Positions 1 to 7,584 of a stretch of 17,377 bases of DNA are shown piece after piece. Both the position numbers and the translations under genes were made by a program. The DNA comes from Thermoplasmata archaeon (GTDB lineage Archaea; Thermoplasmatota; Thermoplasmata; Sysuiplasmatales; Sysuiplasmataceae): positions 1 through 17,377 of the forward strand of contig JAJYOM010000019.1 of the NCBI GenBank assembly GCA_021796175.1, read 5' to 3'. Below the pieces are notes generated by a model, which made no database searches, was not told the DNA's origin, and saw nothing but the letters and a program-made list of their open reading frames with translations. How positions within the stretch are numbered: position 1 is the first letter of the stretch; each line of letters starts with the position of its first letter.

Positions 1-915
1 CATTACCAGCAGTTCTGCTGGCGCTCCATGCACAGATTTGTGGAGGCCAGCTTCAAACCGAACCAGGAGCTGGAGGATAACCTCATAAAGGCGCACATGA
101 AAATCCGGCCTGAGGAGTATACAGCTCTTACCTGGATGACCAGCCTGCTGGCAGGTATTGCCGGTCTCGCTGTCGGCATTGTCTTCGGCGGTGTCATACT
201 CACGCTTCTCCATTCCATCATAGCGCTAAGGATTGTTGTGATACTCCTGACGACATTCCTGCCGCCGGTGGCCGTCTACCTTGTTCTGAAGGCGGTACCA
301 TCCACACGCGCCTCATCAAGGGCGAGGGACATAAACAAGCACATCGGCAGCGCCATGAGCTTCATTTCCGCTCTTGCATCGGCAGATGTGAACGTCGATG
401 TGATATTCAGCGAGCTTGCAAAGCAGCCGATCTACGGCGAGGTGCAGAAGGAAGCTGAATGGATTACGAGGGACACGACACTCCTCGGTGTCGATATACT
501 CACCGCAATCAGAAACGCCGCTGCAAGGACCCCATCCGCAAAGTTCCAGGATTTCCTTCAAGGTGTTGTCACGACTGCGACTTCCGGCGGACACCTGAAA
601 CCGTACTTCCTGCTCAAGGCTGAACAGTACGAGAAAGAGGAGAAGCTCAACACAAAACAGGAGATGGAAACACTTGGACTGTTTGCAGAAACATTTGTCA
701 CTGTCGTCGTTGCATTTCCTCTTTTCCTTGTCGTCATCATGGCGATAATGTCGATTGTGAGCGGCGGTGGAAGCCAGGCTACGACGGTTGTATTCGGCAC
801 GCCTCTGCCCTTCAATGTGCTGCTTCTCTACATAGTGGTGCTGCTCATGATACCGGCCTCGCAGGGCGGTTTCATATTCTTCGTATGGAACATGAGTAAG
901 GAGGCCTCTCAATGA
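1..915 (+). CDS. TadB/TadC-like type II secretion system F (T2SSF) membrane protein, 5'-partial
   Basis: Inner-membrane platform protein of a type IV pilus-like (Tad/archaellum-like) assembly machine, the partner of the secretion ATPase encoded two genes downstream. The reading frame is open to the window edge: codons 1-9 (HYQQFCWRS) precede the first ATG at position 28 and resemble the usual FlaJ/TadC N-terminus, so the true start is probably upstream. Visible are two hydrophobic segments near the N-terminus, then the cytoplasmic four-helix T2SSF domain (ISALASADVNVDVIFSELA ... FLQGVVTTATSGGHLKPYF), then two C-terminal membrane helices. This is half the size of a full FlaJ, like bacterial TadB or TadC. 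The stop overlaps the next start (ATGA), so the pair is translationally coupled. Family assignment is firm; which appendage it builds is inferred. Confidence 0.85.
   Translation, partial: HYQQFCWRSMHRFVEASFKPNQELEDNLIKAHMKIRPEEYTALTWMTSLLAGIAGLAVGIVFGGVILTLLHSIIALRIVVILLTTFLPPVAVYLVLKAVPSTRASSRARDINKHIGSAMSFISALASADVNVDVIFSELAKQPIYGEVQKEAEWITRDTTLLGVDILTAIRNAAARTPSAKFQDFLQGVVTTATSGGHLKPYFLLKAEQYEKEEKLNTKQEMETLGLFAETFVTVVVAFPLFLVVIMAIMSIVSGGGSQATTVVFGTPLPFNVLLLYIVVLLMIPASQGGFIFFVWNMSKEASQ
898..904 (+). promoter_or_regulatory. Strong Shine-Dalgarno for the second T2SSF gene
   Basis: AAGGAGG lies 7 nt before the ATG at 912, inside the 3' end of the preceding gene. It fixes the start of the second T2SSF gene and shows that internal operon genes here use SD-led initiation, in contrast to the near-leaderless first genes. 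Confidence 0.8.
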
Positions 916-1832
916 ACGTGAATGCATCGCAGTTCGTCGACCTGAGGATGCTTTCCTCAGAGAAAAAGAACATCGACAGGCAGATAGCAGCCATTTCGGT
1001 AGTTGCGATGGTCCTGCTGCTGCTCGTCGGCATAGTCGGCATACTCAACCATGTCACCTACTTTTCAATGTCAATGCTGGACTGGATCGTTTTGGCTATG
1101 GCTGCATCGATGGGACCCTATGGCGGATACACGAGCGTCCAGGTGAGGAAGCTCAGGCAAATAGAAGAAAGGGTGCCTGATTTTCTGCGCGATGTGGCAG
1201 AGGCAGGCAGGTTCGGAATGACACTCGCCGAATCAGTCGTAGTCGCATCCGCGGGTAAGTACGGCAAGCTGACGCCGGAGATAATGAGGATGGCCTCCCA
1301 GATAGACTGGGGCGTCCCCGCCACTGAGGCATTCAGGCTGTTCGCAGACAGGATGAATTCCCAGCTTGTCACTAGAATATCAAACATAATCATCAAGGCA
1401 AGCGATGCTGGAGGAGCCGTGTCGGACGTGCTCAACATGGTGGCCCACGACGCCAGGGAGCGCATACTGAACAGGAAAGAGAGGGGGATAGCCATGAGCA
1501 CTTACATGGTAGTCATCTACATCTCATTCGCTGTTTTCCTGGCAACCATATTCATACTTGAGGCAACATTCATACCTCAGATAGAGAAGGCCGGGAGCCA
1601 GCTGCAGAGCTCAACAGGAGTTCTTGCAGGCGGCGGATCGGTGACAACAATCAATGTGCTTGCGATAGGACCTGTTGTCACTGCTTTCTACATAGCCGTC
1701 ATCGTGCATGCAGCCGGCGACGGTATAATGGCAGGCGTCATCCAGGACGGCAGGATTGCTAACGGCATGCGGCACAGCGCCCTGATGCTTATCATCGGTT
1801 TTGTCTTCATGCATATACTTCTGGGGGTGTGA
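912..1832 (+). CDS. TadB/TadC-like T2SSF membrane protein (second copy)
   Basis: A 306-residue second platform protein. Two hydrophobic helices at about residues 29-70 are followed by the T2SSF cytoplasmic domain (RVPDFLRDVAEAGRFGMTL ... ISNIIIKASDAGGAVSDVL, about 88-180), then three hydrophobic segments towards the C-terminus (about 195-220, 245-270, 285-304). It differs clearly from the first copy, so the two probably form a heteromeric platform like bacterial TadB-TadC rather than being redundant. The start is set by the ATGA overlap with the upstream stop and the AAGGAGG box. Its own stop overlaps the possible GTG start of the ATPase gene (GTGA). Family call is firm; the exact role is inferred from neighbours. 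Confidence 0.88.
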   Translation: MNVNASQFVDLRMLSSEKKNIDRQIAAISVVAMVLLLLVGIVGILNHVTYFSMSMLDWIVLAMAASMGPYGGYTSVQVRKLRQIEERVPDFLRDVAEAGRFGMTLAESVVVASAGKYGKLTPEIMRMASQIDWGVPATEAFRLFADRMNSQLVTRISNIIIKASDAGGAVSDVLNMVAHDARERILNRKERGIAMSTYMVVIYISFAVFLATIFILEATFIPQIEKAGSQLQSSTGVLAGGGSVTTINVLAIGPVVTAFYIAVIVHAAGDGIMAGVIQDGRIANGMRHSALMLIIGFVFMHILLGV

Positions 1833-1834
1833 AA

Positions 1835-3574
1835 ATGGCGACAGAAGCTGCAGACGGGCAGGCAGCCGGAAAGGATGCCGGCAACAGTAAACACAAGAGC
1901 CTGAAGACCAGATATCTCAGATTTATGAACTCGCTCGGAAGCAAGCCGCTGCGCGTAATGATACCCGAAAATGAATACAGGCTCGGCTCCAGTCTGAAGG
2001 TCACGCCCGTCCCGCTGATAAGCGAGAAGGGGCAGGAGGAGGTGGAACTCACACCGCTCAATGAGCCCTATTCATACGCGCGCATCCGGTACGACACCAT
2101 ATTGAACGAGTACCTCTACGAGCTGATTGAACCGCCTTTGTCCATGGACGAGCGCAATGTACTCCGGACACTCAAGGAGGCGCTCATAGCATCGCTCAAC
2201 ATGTCGACTGAAGAGGAAAAGGAGGACAAGGAAAAAAGGCTCAGGAAGGCGACGCACGAGGTAATGCACTCTCTCGACATTTCACTCAATCCGGTGTCGA
2301 TGGAAAGGGTTTACTATTACCTGAAGAGGGACCTTGTCGGCCTTGGAATGATAGAGGGAGTGATGCTTGACAGCAATGTCGAAGATGTTTCATGTGACGG
2401 CGTCAACATTCCAATCTTCATATTCCACAGGAAGTACGGCTCAATCAGGTCAAATATGAAATTTGAGAGGGAGGAGGAGCTCGATGCATTTGTCGTCTGG
2501 CTTGCACAGCGATCCGGAAAGCAGATATCTGTCGCCAACCCGATGCTCGATGCGACGCTGCCCGGCGGCTCCAGGCTGAATGCGACGCTTGGAAAACATG
2601 TGACGAAAAAGGGCTCTTCATTCACTATCAGAAGATTCAAGGACGATCCTTTCACGCCAATCGACCTGATCAGGTTCAAGACGATGAGCGTTGACATGAT
2701 GGCCTATCTCTGGCTTTGCATAGAGTACGGCAGCTCGATGATGGTATGCGGCGGAACTGCAAGCGGAAAGACAACAACACTGAACGCGGTGCTGCTGTTC
2801 ATACCGCCGCAGATGAAGGTGATAAGCATAGAGGACACCAGGGAGCTCAACCTGCCGCACGAGAACTGGATTGCCTCCGTGACCAGGGAAGGTTTTGGCG
2901 GCAAATCACTCAACATGGCAGGCGCGGTCGACATGTTCGATCTCCTTACAGCCGCAATGAGGCAGAGGCCCCAGTACCTGATGGTCGGAGAAGTCAGGGG
3001 CAGGGAAGCGTACGTTGTATTCCAGGCTATGGCCACGGGCACTATCGCCTACTCCACATTCCACGCGGATGACCTCGGCGCAATGATACACAGGATGGAA
3101 AGCGAGCCGATCAATCTGCCGCGTTCGCTCATGACAGCGCTCAACATAATGCTGCTGCAGGGCCAGGTGAAGGTAGGAACAAAGATGACAAGGCGCGTCA
3201 AGTCGCTGACAGAGATAGTCGGCCTCGATCCGGAGACGAACGAGATAATATACAACTCTGTTTTCACCTGGAATCCGGCTGATGACCGTTTCCATTACTC
3301 TGGCCACAGCTACATATTCGAGAAGATCAGGCTGAGCAAGGGCTGGTCACCCAGGCAGATGGATGCGGAGATGCGGCGCAGAGTGCTGCTGCTGGAATAC
3401 ATGCGCAGGAAGAATGTGAACAACTACATGATGGTGGCAACGCTGATATCTTCATACTACCGCGACTCCGACAAGACAATAGCCAGAATCGAGAGGGAAA
3501 TGATTGATATGGGTGCGCTCACCCAGCAGAAGGAATCGGCCACTGGCACCACACCAGTCGCTGAAGCCAGGTGA
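1835..3574 (+). CDS. Type II/IV secretion system (TadA/FlaI/GspE-like) hexameric ATPase
   Basis: Cytoplasmic motor that would power pilus or archaellum-like assembly through the two T2SSF proteins upstream. Numbered from the GTG at 1829: Walker A GGTASGKTT at 308-316 (Lys314), Asp box ISIEDTREL at 332-340, Walker B-type MVGEVRG at 385-391 (Glu388), His box STFHAD at 409-414. The roughly 300-residue N-terminal half includes the N1/N2 region usual before the CTD ATPase; residues 1-30 are polar and probably disordered. The C-terminal 150 residues are an extension typical of archaeal homologues. Two starts are possible: GTG 1829, which overlaps the upstream stop, or ATG 1835, which sits better behind GGGGGTG (1822-1828) and is used here. 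No prepilin peptidase is in the window. Confidence 0.92.
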   Translation: MATEAADGQAAGKDAGNSKHKSLKTRYLRFMNSLGSKPLRVMIPENEYRLGSSLKVTPVPLISEKGQEEVELTPLNEPYSYARIRYDTILNEYLYELIEPPLSMDERNVLRTLKEALIASLNMSTEEEKEDKEKRLRKATHEVMHSLDISLNPVSMERVYYYLKRDLVGLGMIEGVMLDSNVEDVSCDGVNIPIFIFHRKYGSIRSNMKFEREEELDAFVVWLAQRSGKQISVANPMLDATLPGGSRLNATLGKHVTKKGSSFTIRRFKDDPFTPIDLIRFKTMSVDMMAYLWLCIEYGSSMMVCGGTASGKTTTLNAVLLFIPPQMKVISIEDTRELNLPHENWIASVTREGFGGKSLNMAGAVDMFDLLTAAMRQRPQYLMVGEVRGREAYVVFQAMATGTIAYSTFHADDLGAMIHRMESEPINLPRSLMTALNIMLLQGQVKVGTKMTRRVKSLTEIVGLDPETNEIIYNSVFTWNPADDRFHYSGHSYIFEKIRLSKGWSPRQMDAEMRRRVLLLEYMRRKNVNNYMMVATLISSYYRDSDKTIARIEREMIDMGALTQQKESATGTTPVAEAR

Positions 3575-3647
3575 TCACTCACACACCGGTTTTCATGCCG
3601 GACAATGAGAAAATATGTCATTTCAATATTCGAAACTTGTAAAATTC

Positions 3648-3657
3648 ATTATTTAAA
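3648..3657 (+). promoter_or_regulatory. TATA box for the 735-residue surface protein gene
   Basis: ATTATTTAAA lies 29-38 nt before the ATG at 3686 in an AT-rich dip between two GC-richer genes. With usual archaeal spacing, transcription would start about 3678-3686, giving little or no leader. No SD is seen. This makes the surface-protein gene a separate transcription unit from the ATPase operon. Confidence 0.55.
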
Positions 3658-3685
3658 GAAGGGTATCGTCTGAAGTCCCGAGAAT

Positions 3686-5893
3686 ATGTTAGGCCGCGCA
3701 TCAAGATTGAAAATACTGCTGCTGACATTTGTGCTAGTCGCCACATCGCTCTTTGGCGTTCAGACTGCAACATCACTTGCTTTTGCAACACCATATTCGG
3801 GAAATCCCCCCGGTCCCACAAATCTTACAGTCTATTACCACAATCTCACGACACCTGTCACTATTGGCGGCCAGTACCATCTGAAGATTGCCAACACGCT
3901 GAATGACACCGTTCAGGCTTACGCCGCGACAGGGGACAACATATCCGCGACTCACTACCTCACCGTCGAGTTCACTGTCTATCCCCAGCTATCGGGCCCG
4001 CTGGTGCTCAACGGGACTGTTTACAGCTGGATGTATTTCTCGCAGAGCGGCTCTGCTCCTACTTCCGGACACATAACACTTGGTGTTTCAGAAGTCTCTC
4101 CGGCGGGAACACTTACATCACTGGGCACCGGTCCCGCTTTCTCCACCTCCGGCACTGCTCCCGCTTCATCCGCGACATCTGTCATGATAACAGGTCCGAC
4201 TATTTCGCAGACGGTTCCGGCGAATGACAGTCTCATGTTCAACATAACTGTCAATGGCGGCACAAGCCAGGTATACAATGCATACTGGGGCAATGTCAAT
4301 GGTACATTCTACTACTCGAGGGCTTCTGTTTCTGCATCCTCATACCTGGAGGTAAGCGGCATGTACGCTGCGAACAGCAATGGCAGACCCGTCTACTCGC
4401 TCTCGCAGTCGGCCCTTGACAAGAACATAACCGTCTATGCCAACCTGACAGACCCCTTTGGCCAGTATGATTTCGCGTCTTGGCCGGTTAACTACGCTGT
4501 CGAGAACGCGACAGGCAAAATACTTGCGTCAGGGGTCATGACGCCTGCAGGTGCTTACAGTCAGTATGCATTCATGCGCCAGTATGATTTCACCTTTAAC
4601 TACAGCTCGACTGCATCTGGCTCACTGAGTGTCGTTGTCAACGGCACTGACAACACAATGCACAACTATCTTGCCTCACTCGGCGTGACTTACGGCAGGA
4701 ATGCCTTCGGCACGCTGCAGCTTTATGTCGGAACACCTCCTGTAAGAGTCAGCTTCAGTGTGACCGATGCGGCAGGGAGTGCCGTGTCCGGTGCACAGAT
4801 CAGGGTCATGCAGCTTTCAAACTTTGTTGGATCCAACGTAACCGGCGATTCCGGCGTGGCGACGATGCTTCTATCCCAGGGGAATTATACTGCCATAGTC
4901 TACTGGCAGTCAGTGAATGTCGGCTCCTTTTCAGTATCAGTCAACAACACAAGCACACATTTCACGCTGAAGGCCGGAATTTACTCCCCGATATTCATAT
5001 TTGAAGACCAGTCCGGTTCTGCCCTTTCGTTTGCCCAGGTGCAGATGGTGTCACCCGCAGGCATAAGCATCCCCCTTATGTCAGGCACTTCCAACGGCTC
5101 CATTTCTCTCACCAATGTTGCCGGCGGCGAATACACAGCCACCGTGTTCTGGCACGGCAGCATGGTTTTCAACGGCACAATATCAATCGATGCAAATGGT
5201 GTACACGCGGTCAACGTCGCTGCCTACATGCAGACATTCGAAGTCGTAACATCATCCGGAAGTCCTGTTGCAACAGCCAACGTGGTTGTTGTCAATTCCA
5301 CAACCGGAATATACTCCGGTTTCAACACAACCAATGCCAGCGGACTGGCATCCGCCGTCATTCCCTACGGTGTGTACAACATACAGGTCTACTGGAAGGG
5401 CATAATGGTATACAATGCTGCAGCGCAGCAGCTCAACAATCCGACAGCAGGCACAATGACACTGAACAGTTCAATATTCACCATCAGCGTAAAGGCGGAA
5501 ACATCCACTGGTTCCGCGCTGCCAAACGTGGTTGTCAGTGTCTACAGCCAGACTACGGGAGCCATCCTTTCTGCAGTCACAGGCGCCAACGGTGAGGCTG
5601 CATTTACGGTAGCCGGAGGCAACTACACGCTGACCTCATCCATATCCACCACCTACGACCTGACACCTGTTTCACAGAAGATCACTCAGTCTCTCCAGGT
5701 TTCCCAGCCAACCTCACTCGTTGTCAAATTCACCAAGATATACCCGTCTGTGACATCAACCAACCTGTTCTTCATTGTCATCGGCATCATTGCAGTGCTA
5801 GCGGTTGCCGCGGCAGTCGTGGTCTTAGTGACAAGGAAATACATGAAAACGGGATCAGGGCAGCAGAAGGAGCAGAAGAACAAGCCCGAGTGA
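3686..5893 (+). CDS. Secreted, C-terminally membrane-anchored protein with four Ig-like / carboxypeptidase-regulatory-like repeats
   Basis: A 735-residue surface protein with no enzyme motif recognised. The N-terminus is a signal peptide (MLGRASRLKILLLTFVLVA..., cleavage probably near residue 33). Residues about 35-350 form a beta-rich, Ser/Thr/Asn-rich ectodomain with many N-X-S/T sequons. Four repeats of about 80 residues follow (starting near 353, 432, 513 and 594). The first three carry a matching strand: YTAIVYWQSVNV, YTATVFWHGSMV, YNIQVYWKGIMV. They resemble the carboxypeptidase regulatory-like/Cna-B-like fold. A single helix at about 689-712 (FFIVIGIIAVLAVAAAVVVL) and a basic tail anchor it in the membrane. 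The first ATG after the TATA box gives a proper signal peptide, so the start is well supported. It could be an S-layer-associated protein, an adhesin or a pilus accessory; the location next to the pilus genes favours the last, by inference. Confidence 0.82.
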   Translation: MLGRASRLKILLLTFVLVATSLFGVQTATSLAFATPYSGNPPGPTNLTVYYHNLTTPVTIGGQYHLKIANTLNDTVQAYAATGDNISATHYLTVEFTVYPQLSGPLVLNGTVYSWMYFSQSGSAPTSGHITLGVSEVSPAGTLTSLGTGPAFSTSGTAPASSATSVMITGPTISQTVPANDSLMFNITVNGGTSQVYNAYWGNVNGTFYYSRASVSASSYLEVSGMYAANSNGRPVYSLSQSALDKNITVYANLTDPFGQYDFASWPVNYAVENATGKILASGVMTPAGAYSQYAFMRQYDFTFNYSSTASGSLSVVVNGTDNTMHNYLASLGVTYGRNAFGTLQLYVGTPPVRVSFSVTDAAGSAVSGAQIRVMQLSNFVGSNVTGDSGVATMLLSQGNYTAIVYWQSVNVGSFSVSVNNTSTHFTLKAGIYSPIFIFEDQSGSALSFAQVQMVSPAGISIPLMSGTSNGSISLTNVAGGEYTATVFWHGSMVFNGTISIDANGVHAVNVAAYMQTFEVVTSSGSPVATANVVVVNSTTGIYSGFNTTNASGLASAVIPYGVYNIQVYWKGIMVYNAAAQQLNNPTAGTMTLNSSIFTISVKAETSTGSALPNVVVSVYSQTTGAILSAVTGANGEAAFTVAGGNYTLTSSISTTYDLTPVSQKITQSLQVSQPTSLVVKFTKIYPSVTSTNLFFIVIGIIAVLAVAAAVVVLVTRKYMKTGSGQQKEQKNKPE

Positions 5894-5929
5894 TGCAATC
5901 CATTACAGAGGGGCAACAGGACGGAGCCA

Positions 5930-5976
5930 GGTCCATTGCAGGACCGTGCGTTCCTTCCCCTCCATCAAATTATTTT
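5930..5976 (+). terminator. Possible hairpin plus T-rich terminator between convergent genes
   Basis: GGTCC-ATTGCA-GGACC (5930-5945) is a 5-bp stem with a 6-nt loop, and a T-rich stretch (AATTATTTT, 5968-5976) lies about 22 nt further on. It sits in the 133-nt gap between the + strand surface-protein gene and the - strand radical SAM gene. Archaeal terminators need mainly the oligo-T, so this is only a weak call. Confidence 0.25.
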
Positions 5977-6026
5977 CCGCTGTATACGGCGCGCAGGATA
6001 GGGCCGACAGGCAAATCGATTGAGCC

Positions 6027-7157
6027 TCAGCTGCGCATCGCTGCTGGTGTGTAGATACACGCTGGATCCTCTGCAAGCACATCGCCGTAACGTGAATACG
6101 CCCTTGCACGGGAGCCGCCGCAGACATCCCTGTATTCGCAAACACCGCACTTTCCGCTGAACTGCCCTTCCCTTATTGCAATGAGTGTCTCACTGTTCCT
6201 GTATATGTCCCTGATGCTCTGAGACCGAACACTCCCGACGGAATAAGGCAGAAAGCCGGACGGGTAGACATCACCATTCTGTGCCACGAAGATTATACCC
6301 TTTCCATCCCTTGTCGGTAATCCTGTACCGGAATAATCAAAGGAAGGCTGTCCGAGATGCCGTCTGAGTTCTTCACTGAACTGGGAATACAGCGCGCTCC
6401 TTTCCGCAACCTGCTTCCCGGAGGACCTTCTCTCTGCAACGATTCTCCTGAAAAACGGTGCCTCTACAGTCCTCACTGTGAAGCCATAGCGGGTTACGTC
6501 GGCAAGGAAGTTGCACACATCCTCATACTGCTCCGGTCGCAGCTCCTTCATCTCCTGACCCCTTCCAACTGTAATAAGGAAGAACACCTCCCATGTCCTG
6601 ATTCCAAGTTCTTTCAGTATCAGTACTATGTCAGCGAGCTGGTGAACGTTCTCGGACATCACTGTGGTGTTGATCTGGACCGAGAACCCCATGCTAATCA
6701 ACCTGGCGGCTGCCAGAAGGGTCTGCTCGAAGTGTCCCTCTATCCCCCTGATGCTGTCATGGATTTCGGGGGTTGAGCCGTCAAGGCTGAGTGACACGGA
6801 TTTTACACCAAGTCCTGCGAGCTCCAACAGCCTCCCATCATCCAGCAGATCGCTCACTGCCGGGGAGATCGCAACATTCAAACCGCCGGTCCTTGCCTCG
6901 CGTACAAGGCCAAGGAGATCCGCCCTCATCATGCAGTCCCCCCCTGTCAGCACAACGACAGGCTTTGGCTGGCCGAAATCCGAAATGCTGTTTATCAGTG
7001 AAAGCCCTTCTTCACCTGTCAGCTCGTCATCAAGCGGACGGGGTATGGAGGAAGCCCTGCAGTGCCTGCATGAGAGCGGGCATGCCTTTGTGGTCTCCCA
7101 GAACACAAGGAGAGGGTTCCTTGAAAAGTCGAAAGGCTGAATTGACACGGCATGCAA
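6027..7157 (-). CDS. Radical SAM/SPASM enzyme, TIGR04053-like
   Basis: A 376-residue 4Fe-4S radical SAM enzyme. The SAM cluster motif is CPLSCRHC (Cys26, Cys30, Cys33), followed by a GGD motif at 72-74 for SAM binding. The C-terminal SPASM segment has Cys337, Cys340, Cys346 and Cys367 (KCGVCEYRDVCGGSRARAYS). The stretch GDVYPSGFLPYSVG with CGVCEYRDVCGGSRARAYS fits what I know of the TIGR04053 family, which is related to the haem-pathway enzymes AhbD/NirJ. The reaction is not established from sequence. A GGDP-type motif is usual; here residue 75 is Cys. The TTG start at 7157 is chosen because GAGAGG lies 7 nt before it; an in-frame GTG at 7148 is the alternative. It is divergent from a Gly/Ala-rich small protein, which leaves open a peptide-modifying role. 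Confidence 0.88.
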   Translation of the reverse strand: MHAVSIQPFDFSRNPLLVFWETTKACPLSCRHCRASSIPRPLDDELTGEEGLSLINSISDFGQPKPVVVLTGGDCMMRADLLGLVREARTGGLNVAISPAVSDLLDDGRLLELAGLGVKSVSLSLDGSTPEIHDSIRGIEGHFEQTLLAAARLISMGFSVQINTTVMSENVHQLADIVLILKELGIRTWEVFFLITVGRGQEMKELRPEQYEDVCNFLADVTRYGFTVRTVEAPFFRRIVAERRSSGKQVAERSALYSQFSEELRRHLGQPSFDYSGTGLPTRDGKGIIFVAQNGDVYPSGFLPYSVGSVRSQSIRDIYRNSETLIAIREGQFSGKCGVCEYRDVCGGSRARAYSRYGDVLAEDPACIYTPAAMRS

Positions 7158-7214
7158 TTAGTGCCTCTCATTCATGATACTTCCGCCTTACAGCAGCCGT
7201 CGTTTGACCGGAAC

Positions 7215-7256
7215 TGCGTCCTGGATGCTGGCATTCTCTGATGCCACGAGGACGCA
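7215..7256. other. Strong two-tier stem-loop / inverted repeat in the divergent intergenic region
   Basis: The outer arms TGCGTCCT (7215-7222) and AGGACGCA (7249-7256) are perfect 8-bp complements. Inside them, TGGCAT (7229-7234) and ATGCCA (7241-7246) form a second perfect 6-bp stem with loop TCTCTG, and a 6/2 asymmetric internal loop joins the two. It lies 58 nt upstream of the radical SAM start and 37 nt upstream of the TATA box of the small protein gene. It could be an operator for either gene, a structured leader of the radical SAM mRNA, or part of a small RNA. Confidence 0.6.
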
Positions 7257-7292
7257 TCAACTGGCTTCACGTTCGAAAACCATCAAATAACC

Positions 7293-7301
7293 CTTTTATA
7301 C
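7293..7301 (+). promoter_or_regulatory. TATA box for the small Gly/Ala-rich protein gene
   Basis: CTTTTATAC ends 22 nt before the ATG at 7324. Usual archaeal spacing puts the transcript start at or next to the ATG, so a leaderless mRNA is expected. A good promoter at exactly this distance is the best support that the small ORF is a real gene. Confidence 0.6.
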
Positions 7302-7323
7302 CCCGCAAGCGGAGTGACGGGGC

Positions 7324-7584
7324 ATGATAGGAGTAGCAGCAGCAAGCGCAATAGGCGCAGCGGTTGGCGCGATCGGACTGGGCGCAGCATCCGTGGCTGC
7401 GGGGCATCCGGCAGGACTGTCCATTGCACTGCAGCACATACCCGCGATGGCCCCTGGCCATTCTGTCGTCTCAGCTGTCCAGAACGCACTCGAGGGCGGA
7501 ACGGCTGGCGGCGGGATAGGTGCAGCAATCGCCGGCGCTGCCAAGGGACTACTGGCAAAGATGGCTGGGGGACTCAAGCCTTAA
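7324..7584 (+). CDS. Small Gly/Ala-rich hydrophobic protein (86 aa), unknown function
   Basis: Not assigned to any family. Residues 1-27 (MIGVAAASAIGAAVGAIGLG...) form a glycine-zipper-like membrane segment with no charged residue. The middle (28-57) contains His28, His38, His46 and several Pro. A Gly-Gly at 58-59 precedes a 27-residue tail (TAGGGIGAAIAGAAKGLLAK...) with three lysines and no acid, which looks like a cationic amphipathic helix. There is no Cys. Evidence that it is a gene: a TATA box at leaderless distance, an ATG start, and codon choice (ATA, GCA, GGC, CTG) like its neighbours. It resembles an ATP synthase c subunit in composition but lacks the essential acidic residue in the second helix. 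A bacteriocin-like or membrane-active peptide, or a substrate of the divergent SPASM enzyme, are guesses. Confidence 0.65.
   Translation: MIGVAAASAIGAAVGAIGLGAASVAAGHPAGLSIALQHIPAMAPGHSVVSAVQNALEGGTAGGGIGAAIAGAAKGLLAKMAGGLKP

Noticed and set aside
316..927. A 203-codon - strand ORF opposite the first T2SSF gene
   Set aside because: Antisense shadow: His/Arg/Cys-rich, no domain, and the + strand frame has clear family motifs and coupling.
1..3574. Classical archaellum (fla/arl) operon
   Set aside because: No archaellin, FlaF/G/H or other arl genes are seen, and the platform is split in two half-size proteins, so a Tad/pilus-like system is preferred.
6357..7177. Long + strand ORFs of 120-158 codons opposite the radical SAM gene
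   Set aside because: They overlap each other and the well-supported - strand gene in antisense, and the proteins are Ser/Arg/Pro-rich with no recognisable domain.
7324..7584. Small Gly/Ala-rich protein as ATP synthase subunit c/K
   Set aside because: Composition and size fit, but there is no acidic residue in the second hydrophobic helix and no A-type ATPase genes nearby.
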